From Glacieibacterium sp964246975 (GTDB lineage Bacteria; Pseudomonadota; Alphaproteobacteria; Sphingomonadales; Sphingomonadaceae), in NCBI GenBank assembly GCA_964246975.1, contig CAXTSL010000050.1, positions 1 through 21,429 on the forward strand: a stretch of 21,429 nucleotides of DNA. Direction: 5' to 3'. The notes beneath the pieces are model-generated. The model saw only the letters and a list, made by a program, of their open reading frames with translations. It was not told the DNA's origin and did not search any database. A program made the position numbers and the translations under genes. This document shows positions 13,742 through 21,429 of this stretch, piece by piece. Position 1 is the first letter of the stretch, and every line of letters starts with the position of its first letter.

Positions 13742-16326
13742 CAGAAGCTGAACGACCCCGTCAGGCCGAACGTCCGCTTGTCGCCGAGGATCGGCACGTA
13801 CGATGCCGACCCCGCGCCGCCGGTGCCGATCAGGAACAGCGCGTTCGAGACATATTCCTTGTCGAAGAGGTTCTTGACCCAGACCTGTGCACTGAAATTC
13901 CCCACCGTCAGCCCCGTCGAGGCGTTGACCAGGGTGCGGTCGGGGACGAACGCCAGATTGGCCTCGTCGGCGAACTGCTTGGTCTGATAGGTCACGTCGG
14001 CGCGCGCGAAGAAGTCCCAGCCGTTGTTGAAGGTGGTTTCATAGGTGACGCCGGCCAGCGCGTCGAACTCGGGGGTGCGTTCGAGCTGGTTGCCCGCGAT
14101 GCTCAGCACCGGATAGCTGAACCCCGGCGCGGTGGTGTACGCGCAGACGATGCCGTCGCAGTTGCCCGACGCGCCGAAGCGCTGCGAATAGGTGCCGTCG
14201 CGGTAGCGGGCGTGGTTGTACGCCGCGCCGAAATTGACGCGGATCGCGTTGGTCAGGCGGAAATTGCCCTCGATCTCGGCCCCGTAGACCTCGACGTCGC
14301 CGAGATTGCCGATCACCGACGGCACGATCGCCGCGAAGCTGGTGGGCGGGGTGCCGTTCGGCTGCAGGCGCACGGCGTTGCTCTGCAGGTTCTTCCAGTC
14401 GGTATAGAACAGCGCGCCGTTGAGCGTCAGCCGCCCATCCATGAAGCTGTTCTTGGTGCCGATCTCGTAGGTGTAGTTGGTCTCGGCCTCATAAGTCTGC
14501 TGCGACGCGGCGAACAGCGTGCCCGGCGTCAACTGCGTCGTGAAGGTCGAGTTGAAGGTCGCCGCGACGCCGTTCAGGCCGCCCGACTTGTAGCCGCGCG
14601 CCACCGACGCATAGACGTTGTTGCTCGGCGTGATCTTGTAGGTCACCGAGGCGCGCGGCGTGAAAAAGGTCGCTTCGCGCGTCGTTTCCGGCGTGACGGG
14701 CGCGATGATCGCCGGCGTGCCGACGCCGGCGGCGAGGAGATCTGCGGCTTTCTGGTTCTCGCTCGTCCAGCGGCCTTCGAGCGTCAGCGCCAGCCGGTCG
14801 GTCGGCCGCCAGTCGAGGTAGCCGAAGATCGAGAAGACCTTCTCGTTGCGCTGCAGATAGGTGTTGCGGCGGAAGGTCAGCGTCGTCGGGATCGGCAGCC
14901 CCGGCCCGAGCGGGAAGAACGACGCGGGGTTGGGCGGCGTCAGCGAATTGACCGGCGCGAACTCCGACCCGTTCGATTCGTCGTCGGAGGTCGTCGTATA
15001 GTTGCCGCCAAGGAAACCGCTGAAGCGGTCGCCGAGGGTGAAGGCGAACTTGGCTTCGTGGCTGTCGCTGGTGAAGTCGCTGTCGTTGCCCGACGAATCG
15101 AAGATGACGCCGAAGTTGGTGCCGAACGCCACCGTTGGCAGCAGCGGATCGCGCGCCGACGACCCGCGCGCATTGATCTTGGCCTTGGTGTGCCCGAACA
15201 GGTACGACATCGCCAGTCCGTCACCGAACTCGTACATCGCCTTGGCGATGATGATTTCGGTCGGGCCGCGCAGCCCGTACGAGCGCGGGTCGATGACGAG
15301 GCCCGGCAGGCGCGTCTCGCCGGGCGCGTTGACCGTGAAGGTCTCGAGCTTGCCGACATAGAGGCGGTTCTGGCGCGCCGCGCCCGTCCCCGTCGGGCTG
15401 GCGTTGAGCGAATTGAAATTATAGGTCAGACCGGCCGTCGTCAGCGTGTAGGCGGCATTCTGTTCGAGTTCGCGCTCGGTGCGGATATAGCTCGCCTCGA
15501 CGGTGAAGCCTTCGGCGAGCTTCGCCTTGACGCCGACCTGATAGGATTCCTTGTTGTAGCCGCCGACATTGCCCTTGGTGAAACCGCCGTCGGCGTCGGC
15601 GAGCGGGTGGTTGTTGCGCCACGTGCCGTCGAACTCCGAATGCGCCGCCGCGCCGTAGATCGCGAGCTTGCCGTCGATGAGCACGAGGTTGACCGACCCC
15701 GAACCGTCGTAGCGGTCGTGGTTGCCGACGGTACCCGAGACGCGGCCGGTGGTCTTGTCGAGGTCGGCACCGTTGGTGGTGATGTTGATGACCCCGGCGA
15801 AGGCGTTCCGCCCATAGAGCGCCGATTGCGGACCCTTGATGATCTCGACGCGCTTGAGATCGAGCAGGCCCTGGTCGATGAAATAGCCGCGCTGGAGATA
15901 GATGCCGTTCAGATACGTCGCGACGTTCTGCACCGGCGAGGTGGTGCGGAGGTTGGTCTGGCCGCGGATGACAGGCTGCGCCAGCGGGCCGGTGAAGGTC
16001 TCGAAGGCGAAGCCGACGGTCTTCTCGGCGATGTCGCCGAGGTCGTCGAGCGCCTGGCGACGCAGGTCCTGCGCGGTGACGACGCTGACCGCGATCGGCA
16101 CGTCCTGGAGCCGCTCCTCGCTGCGCCGCGCGGTGACGACGATCTCGTTCGAATTGCCCGATTCGACGCTTTCGGGGATCGCGGCGGTCGGCGGCGCGCT
16201 CGCGGCGGCGGTCTGGGCGTTCGCGGGAACGGCGAGTGCGGCGCATAGCGCCATCAGCCCCGCGCCGCGCAACAGCGCCCCCGTTCGACCGTTGCCCACA
16301 AGCCCCGCCCCCGCAAGCCCAGCCAT
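13741..16326 (-). CDS. TonB-dependent outer-membrane receptor
   Basis: This is an 861-residue receptor. I preferred the ATG at 16326 to the in-frame ATG at 16371 because GGGAGA lies at the right distance before it and nothing comparable precedes the other. The signal peptide ends near ANAQ (about residue 38). The TonB box EIVVTARR (61-68) is followed by the plug, with DVPIAVSVVTAQDL, PVIRG (118-122) and RVEIIKGPQSALYGRNAFAGVINITT (159-184). The rest is beta-barrel, ending in GLTGSFSF with the terminal Phe typical of BAM-assembled barrels. Sphingomonads carry many such receptors for sugars, aromatics and siderophores. The neighbourhood here (esterases, dioxygenase, IclR regulator, no iron genes) favours an organic nutrient. 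It is first in an operon with the exported esterase. Confidence 0.93.
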   Translation of the reverse strand: MAGLAGAGLVGNGRTGALLRGAGLMALCAALAVPANAQTAAASAPPTAAIPESVESGNSNEIVVTARRSEERLQDVPIAVSVVTAQDLRRQALDDLGDIAEKTVGFAFETFTGPLAQPVIRGQTNLRTTSPVQNVATYLNGIYLQRGYFIDQGLLDLKRVEIIKGPQSALYGRNAFAGVINITTNGADLDKTTGRVSGTVGNHDRYDGSGSVNLVLIDGKLAIYGAAAHSEFDGTWRNNHPLADADGGFTKGNVGGYNKESYQVGVKAKLAEGFTVEASYIRTERELEQNAAYTLTTAGLTYNFNSLNASPTGTGAARQNRLYVGKLETFTVNAPGETRLPGLVIDPRSYGLRGPTEIIIAKAMYEFGDGLAMSYLFGHTKAKINARGSSARDPLLPTVAFGTNFGVIFDSSGNDSDFTSDSHEAKFAFTLGDRFSGFLGGNYTTTSDDESNGSEFAPVNSLTPPNPASFFPLGPGLPIPTTLTFRRNTYLQRNEKVFSIFGYLDWRPTDRLALTLEGRWTSENQKAADLLAAGVGTPAIIAPVTPETTREATFFTPRASVTYKITPSNNVYASVARGYKSGGLNGVAATFNSTFTTQLTPGTLFAASQQTYEAETNYTYEIGTKNSFMDGRLTLNGALFYTDWKNLQSNAVRLQPNGTPPTSFAAIVPSVIGNLGDVEVYGAEIEGNFRLTNAIRVNFGAAYNHARYRDGTYSQRFGASGNCDGIVCAYTTAPGFSYPVLSIAGNQLERTPEFDALAGVTYETTFNNGWDFFARADVTYQTKQFADEANLAFVPDRTLVNASTGLTVGNFSAQVWVKNLFDKEYVSNALFLIGTGGAGSASYVPILGDKRTFGLTGSFSF

Positions 16327-16424
16327 GTTACGTCTCCCTGCCCCCGCGCCGGACCCTGAACGGCGCGTCATCGCAACGTCACACTATGGGGCGGTCGCAA
16401 CGCCGCGCGGCACGCCGCCGCATC

Positions 16425-16441
16425 TATCCGCGCAATGGATA
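16425..16441. promoter_or_regulatory. Putative IclR-type operator, site 1 (perfect TATCC-N7-GGATA)
   Basis: TATCCGCGCAATGGATA is a perfect 5-7-5 inverted repeat, 17 bp long, in the gap between the IclR stop and the TonB-receptor start, 98 bp upstream of that start. IclR-family operators are typically 13-17-bp palindromes. It is the symmetrical member of the four-site set and the best candidate for binding by the adjacent regulator. A clear -35/-10 pair for the receptor was not found. Confidence 0.5.
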
Positions 16442-16459
16442 ATGTCGGCGTGTCGACGC

Positions 16460-17269
16460 TCAGCCGAGTGCCGCGGCGATCGCCTGCGCGCCGCGCTTGA
16501 GGGGCTCGACATAGCGCGCCTCGGCATCGCGCATCGGCAGCGCCGAGGCGAAGAAGATCAGCGCCAGCGCGCCGACGACGCGCTCGCCCGCGAACAACGG
16601 CACGGCGATCGACGAGGTCTTGCCCGGCGTCGCGTTATAGGCATTGCGCGCCTGCGTCGCGTAACCCTGCGCGCGGATCGCCGCGAGCATCGCATCGTTC
16701 GAGGTCAGCAGCAGCGCCATGCGCTCGGCGGGCCCGTCGAGCTTGCGCATCCCCGCCAGGATGCCGGCGCGCTCCTCGGCATCGCAGAACGCCAGATACG
16801 CCTTGCCCGACGAACATTCGACGAGCGGCAGCGTGTAGCCCGGCGCATAGTTGTGCAGCGTCAGCGAGGTCTGCTGGTGCGTCGAATCGCGTACCATCAT
16901 CATCGGCCCGACGCGCGTCGCGATGCTGATCGGCCAGGACAGTTCGCGGCACAGCGCGACGATATGCGGGCGCGCGGCGGCGACGAGCCCGTCCTGCTCC
17001 TGGAAACCCATCGACAGGGTGCGGACGAGCGCCGTGCTGCGATAGCGTTTGCGCGCCGGTTCGCGCTCGATCATGCCCTCGTCGATCAGCGTCTCGACGA
17101 TCCTGCAGGCGGTCGGATAGGGGATGTGCGCGCCGCGACAGATTTCCATCATTGTGATCGAGCCGCCGCGATTGATCGCCTGCAACACCGCGAGGCCCCG
17201 GCTGATCGAGCGCACGGTGGTGCTGCGGTCCCCATGGGGTTCGGCGGTCTGCGTCTGGCTGTCGATCAT
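16460..17269 (-). CDS. IclR-family transcriptional regulator, MhpR-like
   Basis: This 269-residue regulator has a winged helix-turn-helix at 19-80: TVRSISRGLAVLQAINRGG, then ITMMEICRGAHIPYPTACRIVETLIDEGMIER. The IclR effector-binding domain follows at about 95-260, including LSWPISIATRVGPMMMVRDST, LPLVECSSGKAYLAFC and ASIAVPLFAGERVVGALALIFFASAL-like segments (SSIAVPLF here). Spacing and wording resemble E. coli MhpR, activator of 3-phenylpropionate degradation, hinting at an aromatic-acid-like effector. I chose the ATG at 17269. A GTG at 17293 is in frame, but the sigma70-like promoter at 17300-17327 would start transcription at about that base, leaving no leader. It lies upstream of the receptor operon on the same strand and diverges from the DUF1838 gene. 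It probably controls itself and several neighbouring operons. Confidence 0.9.
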   Translation of the reverse strand: MIDSQTQTAEPHGDRSTTVRSISRGLAVLQAINRGGSITMMEICRGAHIPYPTACRIVETLIDEGMIEREPARKRYRSTALVRTLSMGFQEQDGLVAAARPHIVALCRELSWPISIATRVGPMMMVRDSTHQQTSLTLHNYAPGYTLPLVECSSGKAYLAFCDAEERAGILAGMRKLDGPAERMALLLTSNDAMLAAIRAQGYATQARNAYNATPGKTSSIAVPLFAGERVVGALALIFFASALPMRDAEARYVEPLKRGAQAIAAALG

Positions 17270-17283
17270 GGCCCCCGCCCGTC

Positions 17284-17300
17284 TATCCGTCACGCGGGCA
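17284..17300. promoter_or_regulatory. Putative IclR-type operator, site 2, over the regulator's own start region
   Basis: TATCCGTCACGCGGGCA matches TATCCG-N6-GG-N2-A and lies between the regulator ATG and its -10 element, covering the expected transcription start. Binding here would block the promoter, as in the autorepression common in the IclR family. The right half (GGGCA) is imperfect. Confidence 0.4.
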
Positions 17301-17327
17301 GACTAGCCGCTGTCACGCGGTTGTCAA
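17300..17327 (-). promoter_or_regulatory. Sigma70-type promoter of the IclR regulator gene
   Basis: On the minus strand TTGACA (17327-17322) is followed after 16 bases by TAGTCT (17305-17300). The start would fall near 17293, giving a leader of about 24 bases with a G-rich stretch before the ATG at 17269. The -35 is a consensus match and the -10 matches at three of the key positions. Confidence 0.55.
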
Positions 17328-17332
17328 AAGCA

Positions 17333-17350
17333 CCGCGACTAGGTTCGCGG
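17333..17350. promoter_or_regulatory. Inverted repeat CCGCGA-N6-TCGCGG upstream of the DUF1838 gene
   Basis: A perfect 6+6 inverted repeat ends 20 bases before the ATG at 17371 and begins six bases from the regulator's -35. It could be an operator for the divergent pair or, on the DUF1838 transcript, a hairpin just before the GGGAGG ribosome-binding site. It is unlike the TATCC element. Confidence 0.35.
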
Positions 17351-17370
17351 GAACGACCGAGGGAGGCCTT

Positions 17371-18411
17371 ATGGAACGCCGCGACTTTCTGATCGCCGGT
17401 GGCGCGCTCGCCGCCGCCGGGGGGTTGGTGGGTACGGCACGCGCCGCGCCGATGAAGGCCGACACCGGCAACGGGCTGAAAGGTGGCTTCCTCGACCTGA
17501 CCACCCCGCCGGGCAACCGCGAGGGCTGGGCGCGGCTGCTCGGCAACACCGACTGCAAGTCGACCAAATACGGCTGGGCGCAGGGCGTCGTGAAGGGCGT
17601 GCGGCCCGGCGAGGCGGTGCGCGACCTCGTCGGCTTCACGATGCTGTCGTGCGCGCGCCTGCTGCCGCACGAGAGCGGCACCGGCTACCGCAAGATCCTG
17701 CGCGAGATCGGCCTCTACACCGACCTCAAGTCGGGCGAGATCATCGAGGAATATCGCAACCCCTATCTCGACGAGACGGTCAGGGTCGTGCCGATCACCA
17801 ACGACCCGTTCAATCACACGATCACCGACTTTTTCGCCGACCCGCCGAGCTATGGCGGCATCAACCGCGCCGCGCCGCCGCCCAAGCGCCCGCTGCAACT
17901 CGACTGGACGCGGCGCGGTGCCACGCTCAACCTCTACAGCAGCATCAACCTGTTCTACCCGTCGTCGCTGCCGCCCGCCAAATGGCCGCGCGAGAACGCC
18001 AATCCGTTCAATCAAGTGACCGAGACCTTCCTCTACCAGATCGACTGGGCGGCGATGCAGGACAAGCGCCGCACCTCGGTCGAATACGGCGGGACGTGGG
18101 CGCGGGTGACGCCGTGGCTGCCGTGGCTGCTGATGGGGCCGACGCCGGGGCACGCCGAATATGCGACCTTCATGGGGTCGTACGACGACATCGACCGCAT
18201 CGACCGGCGGACGCTCGACTATGTGTCGAAGCACCATCCAAAATATCTCAAGGCCCCCGACAAATGGGAGGAACCGTCGCTGTCGAGCCTCGAATGGTAT
18301 GCGCGCACCGAGAAACCCGCACCCGTCGCGGCGGGCCAGCCGGTGCCGCGTGCGCCCGACCCGCAACTGCCGCCGTGGTTCAAGGCGATGCAGGGCAAGG
18401 CACCGGCCTGA
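17371..18411 (+). CDS. DUF1838-family protein with Tat-type signal
   Basis: This 346-residue protein starts MERRDFLIAGGALAAAGG, a twin-arginine signal (R3-R4-D-F-L) followed by a short hydrophobic stretch and a likely cleavage near ARAAP (about 24-27). GGGAGG lies 8-13 bases before the ATG. The mature part matches what I know of DUF1838: an unknown-function family, often listed as a Tat-exported protein in proteobacterial catabolic clusters. Visible stretches include LLGNTDCKSTKYGWAQGVV, EEYRNPYLDETVRVVPITNDPFNH and SVEYGGTWARVTPWLPWLLMG. Rich Trp/Tyr content and the NPFNQ/NDPFNH motifs suggest a binding or catalytic pocket, but no reaction is established. It diverges from the IclR gene across 101 bp, so it is a probable target of that regulator. 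Tat export implies folding, perhaps with a cofactor, before secretion. Confidence 0.86.
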   Translation: MERRDFLIAGGALAAAGGLVGTARAAPMKADTGNGLKGGFLDLTTPPGNREGWARLLGNTDCKSTKYGWAQGVVKGVRPGEAVRDLVGFTMLSCARLLPHESGTGYRKILREIGLYTDLKSGEIIEEYRNPYLDETVRVVPITNDPFNHTITDFFADPPSYGGINRAAPPPKRPLQLDWTRRGATLNLYSSINLFYPSSLPPAKWPRENANPFNQVTETFLYQIDWAAMQDKRRTSVEYGGTWARVTPWLPWLLMGPTPGHAEYATFMGSYDDIDRIDRRTLDYVSKHHPKYLKAPDKWEEPSLSSLEWYARTEKPAPVAAGQPVPRAPDPQLPPWFKAMQGKAPA

Positions 18412-18429
18412 GGCGTTGCCCGAATCCAA

Positions 18430-18458
18430 TTGACGCCCGGCCGCCGATCCAGTAACGG
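18430..18458 (+). promoter_or_regulatory. Possible promoter of the rpsL-rpsG-fusA operon
   Basis: TTGACG (18430-18435), a 17-base spacer and TAACGG (18453-18458) form a weak sigma70-like pair in the 222-bp gap between the DUF1838 stop and rpsL. It would give a leader of roughly 170 bases. The -35 is good and the -10 is poor. Confidence 0.35.
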
Positions 18459-18493
18459 CCCGCTTCCGCACGCGGACCGGGTTCGCCCGCTCG

Positions 18494-18508
18494 CCTGTGG
18501 AACACAGG
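18494..18508 (+). other. Short perfect hairpin in the rpsL leader
   Basis: CCTGTG-GAA-CACAGG is a perfect six-pair stem with a three-base loop, about 125 bases before rpsL. The rest of 18412-18633 holds TCTCCGGAGA, a 10-base palindrome at about 18539-18548, and no convincing ORF. No T tract follows, so it is not an evident terminator. A leader-regulation role is possible but unproven. Confidence 0.35.
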
Positions 18509-18633
18509 AACGACAGGCTGTGCCGCGCGCGTCAGGCTCTCTCCGGAGACTCCGACGTGCTTATGCCGTGAGGGCGGGACGGGTCTGGAAGTAGGCGTGG
18601 CAACGCGCCGAATAGCCAAGGTGACGTGACAGA

Positions 18634-19005
18634 ATGCCGACGATCAATCAGCTGATCCGCAAGGGTCGCGAGCCCCAGAAGGCGCGCAACAAGGTTCCCG
18701 CGATGGAGGCCTGCCCGCAGAAGCGCGGCGTCTGCACCCGCGTCTATACGACGACGCCGAAGAAGCCCAACTCGGCGCTCCGCAAGGTCGCCAAGCTGCG
18801 CCTGACCAACGGCTTCGAGGTCATCGGCTACATCCCCGGCGAGAAGCACAATCTCCAGGAGCATTCGGTCGTCATGATCCGCGGCGGTCGCGTCAAGGAT
18901 CTTCCCGGCGTGCGCTATCATATCATTCGCGGTCAGCTCGACACCCAGGGCGTCAAGGACCGCAAGCAGTCGCGTTCGAAGTACGGCGCGAAGCGGCCGA
19001 AGTAA
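18634..19005 (+). CDS. rpsL: 30S ribosomal protein S12
   Basis: The protein has 123 residues, the standard bacterial length, and aligns throughout with known S12: MPTINQLIRKGR, VYTTTPKKPNSALRKVAKLRLTNGFEV, GEKHNLQEHSVVMIRGGRVKDLPGVRYH and KQSRSKYGAKRPK. S12 lies at the decoding centre of the 30S subunit and controls tRNA selection accuracy. The lysines where streptomycin-resistance changes arise are both wild type (K43/K44 in TPKKPNS and K88 in RVKDLPG), so S12 should not confer resistance. D89, methylthiolated in E. coli, is also present. AAGGTG lies 11-16 bases before the ATG. It is first in the str operon, ten bases before rpsG. Confidence 0.99.
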   Translation: MPTINQLIRKGREPQKARNKVPAMEACPQKRGVCTRVYTTTPKKPNSALRKVAKLRLTNGFEVIGYIPGEKHNLQEHSVVMIRGGRVKDLPGVRYHIIRGQLDTQGVKDRKQSRSKYGAKRPK

Positions 19006-19015
19006 GGATAGCAAG

Positions 19016-19486
19016 ATGGCCCGTCGTCGTCGCCCGGAGAAGCGCGAAATTCTCCCCGATCCCCGCTTTGGGGATGTCATCCTTTCCAAATTCATGAATC
19101 TCGTCATGTACGAGGGCAAGAAGTCGGTCGCCGAGTCGATCGTCTACAACGCCCTCGAGACCGTCGAGTCGAAGACCCGTCGCGATCCGATCGGCGTGTT
19201 CCACGATGCGCTGGCCAACGTCCGCCCGGGCATCGAGGTGCGCTCGCGACGCGTCGGCGGGGCGACCTATCAGGTCCCCGTCGAGGTGCGTCCCGAGCGC
19301 TCGCAGGCGCTGGCCATTCGCTGGCTGATCGGCGCCGCGCGCAACCGCTCCGAGCACACGATGGCGCAGCGCCTGTCGGGCGAACTCGTCGATGCCGCGA
19401 ACAATCGCGGCACGGCGGTCAAGAAGCGCGAAGATTCGCACCGCATGGCCGAAGCCAACCGCGCCTTCTCGCACTACCGCTGGTAG
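19016..19486 (+). CDS. rpsG: 30S ribosomal protein S7
   Basis: The protein has 156 residues, the usual length. It is recognised by MARRRRPEKREILPDPRFGDVILSKFMN, GVFHDALANVRPGIEVRSRRVGGATYQVPVEVRPERSQALAIRWLI and KREDSHRMAEANRAFSHYRW. S7 binds 16S rRNA, nucleates the 30S head and touches E-site tRNA. In E. coli it also represses its own operon by binding the rpsL-rpsG gap; here that gap is only ten bases, too short for the E. coli-type structure. AAGGA overlaps the rpsL stop and gives a good ribosome-binding site. Confidence 0.99.
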   Translation: MARRRRPEKREILPDPRFGDVILSKFMNLVMYEGKKSVAESIVYNALETVESKTRRDPIGVFHDALANVRPGIEVRSRRVGGATYQVPVEVRPERSQALAIRWLIGAARNRSEHTMAQRLSGELVDAANNRGTAVKKREDSHRMAEANRAFSHYRW

Positions 19487-19500
19487 TGTAAGAGGGCGGC

Positions 19501-19734
19501 ATGGCGACCCAGGCTGAACCGCGCGACACGGCTTTTCTCGATCTGCACGAGCAGATCGCGCGAATCGCCAAGACGCAGGAAGAAATCTTCAAAGCGCAGG
19601 CCGAAGCACGCAAGCTCTCCGCCGAAGCGACGAAGTTTGCTGCTGAGACACGCTACATGCCTGCGCAGGTCATGCTTGCCACGGCCGCCCTGCTGGGCGC
19701 AGGCGCAGCGATCGCCAAGCTGTTCTTTCCCTGA
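19501..19734 (+). CDS. Small coiled-coil, single-TM protein inside the str operon
   Basis: This is a 77-residue protein between rpsG and fusA, 14 bases after the rpsG stop, with AGAGGG before the ATG. Residues 10-50 are strongly helical and heptad-like (LHEQIARIAKTQEEIFKAQAEARKLSAEATKFAAE). They are followed by a hydrophobic helix (about 53-75, PAQVMLATAALLGAGAAIAKLFF) ending at the C-terminus. The layout suggests a tail-anchored inner-membrane protein with a cytoplasmic coiled coil. I do not recognise a family, though similar short coiled-coil/TM proteins are scattered through sphingomonad genomes. Codon use is slightly less GC-rich than its ribosomal neighbours. Fixed spacing and a proper ribosome-binding site make it a plausible gene, co-transcribed with translation genes; function unknown. 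Confidence 0.72.
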   Translation: MATQAEPRDTAFLDLHEQIARIAKTQEEIFKAQAEARKLSAEATKFAAETRYMPAQVMLATAALLGAGAAIAKLFFP

Positions 19735-19779
19735 CTGTCGCCAGTCGGTCAAATAAACGCTGTTTTAGGACCAAGAGTC

Positions 19780-21429
<1,650 letters not shown>

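Noticed and set aside
13660..16248. An 862-codon open frame on the plus strand opposite the TonB receptor gene
   Set aside because: Arg/Ala/Glu-rich, low-complexity translation with no motif; it is the usual antisense shadow of a GC-rich coding sequence. The minus-strand frame encodes a clear TonB receptor.
13741..16371. ATG at 16371 as start of the TonB receptor
   Set aside because: No ribosome-binding site precedes it, and it would add an Arg/Gly-rich stretch before a normal signal peptide. The ATG at 16326 has GGGAGA upstream.
18412..18633. A structured leader or riboswitch ahead of rpsL
   Set aside because: Only a six-pair hairpin and a 10-base palindrome are visible. No known riboswitch core or ribosomal-protein binding site could be recognised, so it is not called beyond a possible promoter and hairpin.
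19003..19010. GGATA at the rpsL-rpsG junction as another TATCC-type operator
   Set aside because: The reverse complement reads TATCCT, lacking the sixth-base G shared by the four intergenic sites. The bases double as the rpsG ribosome-binding site.

Overview
The window looks like chromosome of a GC-rich alphaproteobacterium, most likely a sphingomonad. The grounds are the codon use, an S12-S7-EF-G block at the right end, a large TonB-dependent receptor with a classic TonB box, and a palindromic intergenic repeat of a kind I associate with sphingomonad genomes. The species cannot be named from the sequence alone.

Positions 1-18411 hold a dense accessory, catabolic-looking cluster, built mostly of short operons on alternating strands. 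A truncated D-threonine-aldolase/DSD1-type gene (1-918, +) meets a GPH-family transporter plus exported serine hydrolase operon (3472-915, -). Facing away from that operon is a three-gene operon (3637-6910, +): an arylmalonate-decarboxylase/maleate-isomerase-like protein, a PuuE-like polysaccharide-deacetylase-family hydrolase and an FAD-linked oxidase. It runs 26 bp into the end of a pair of alpha/beta-hydrolase paralogues (8494-6885, -), both with His at the nucleophile elbow. These diverge from a membrane protein, PhyH-type dioxygenase and second exported serine hydrolase (8613-11228, +). Next come a methyltransferase with a 99-aa companion (12611-11263, -), a TonB receptor with an exported dienelactone-hydrolase-like protein (16326-12833, -), an MhpR-like IclR regulator (17269-16460, -) and a divergent Tat-exported DUF1838 protein (17371-18411, +).

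The parts suggest uptake and stepwise breakdown of an unidentified organic compound. The receptor would bring it through the outer membrane and exported hydrolases would cut esters or amides. The GPH transporter would cross the inner membrane, and dioxygenase, oxidase, ring-opening hydrolase, decarboxylase and aldolase would finish in the cytoplasm. The substrate is not deducible. The strongest undescribed signal is a 17-bp element, TATCCG-N6-GG, at four intergenic regions: transporter/decarboxylase, methyltransferase, TonB receptor, and regulator promoter. It could be the operator of the local IclR protein. A separate 17-base initiation sequence, ACCGGAGACCCGCCATG, is identical at two unrelated genes and one base different at a third.

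Positions 18412-21429 are the start of the str operon: a leader region, rpsL, rpsG, an unusual 77-aa coiled-coil/single-TM gene, and fusA cut by the right edge. No tRNA, rRNA, CRISPR array, transposase or phage gene was seen, and no gene-free stretch exceeds 300 bases.
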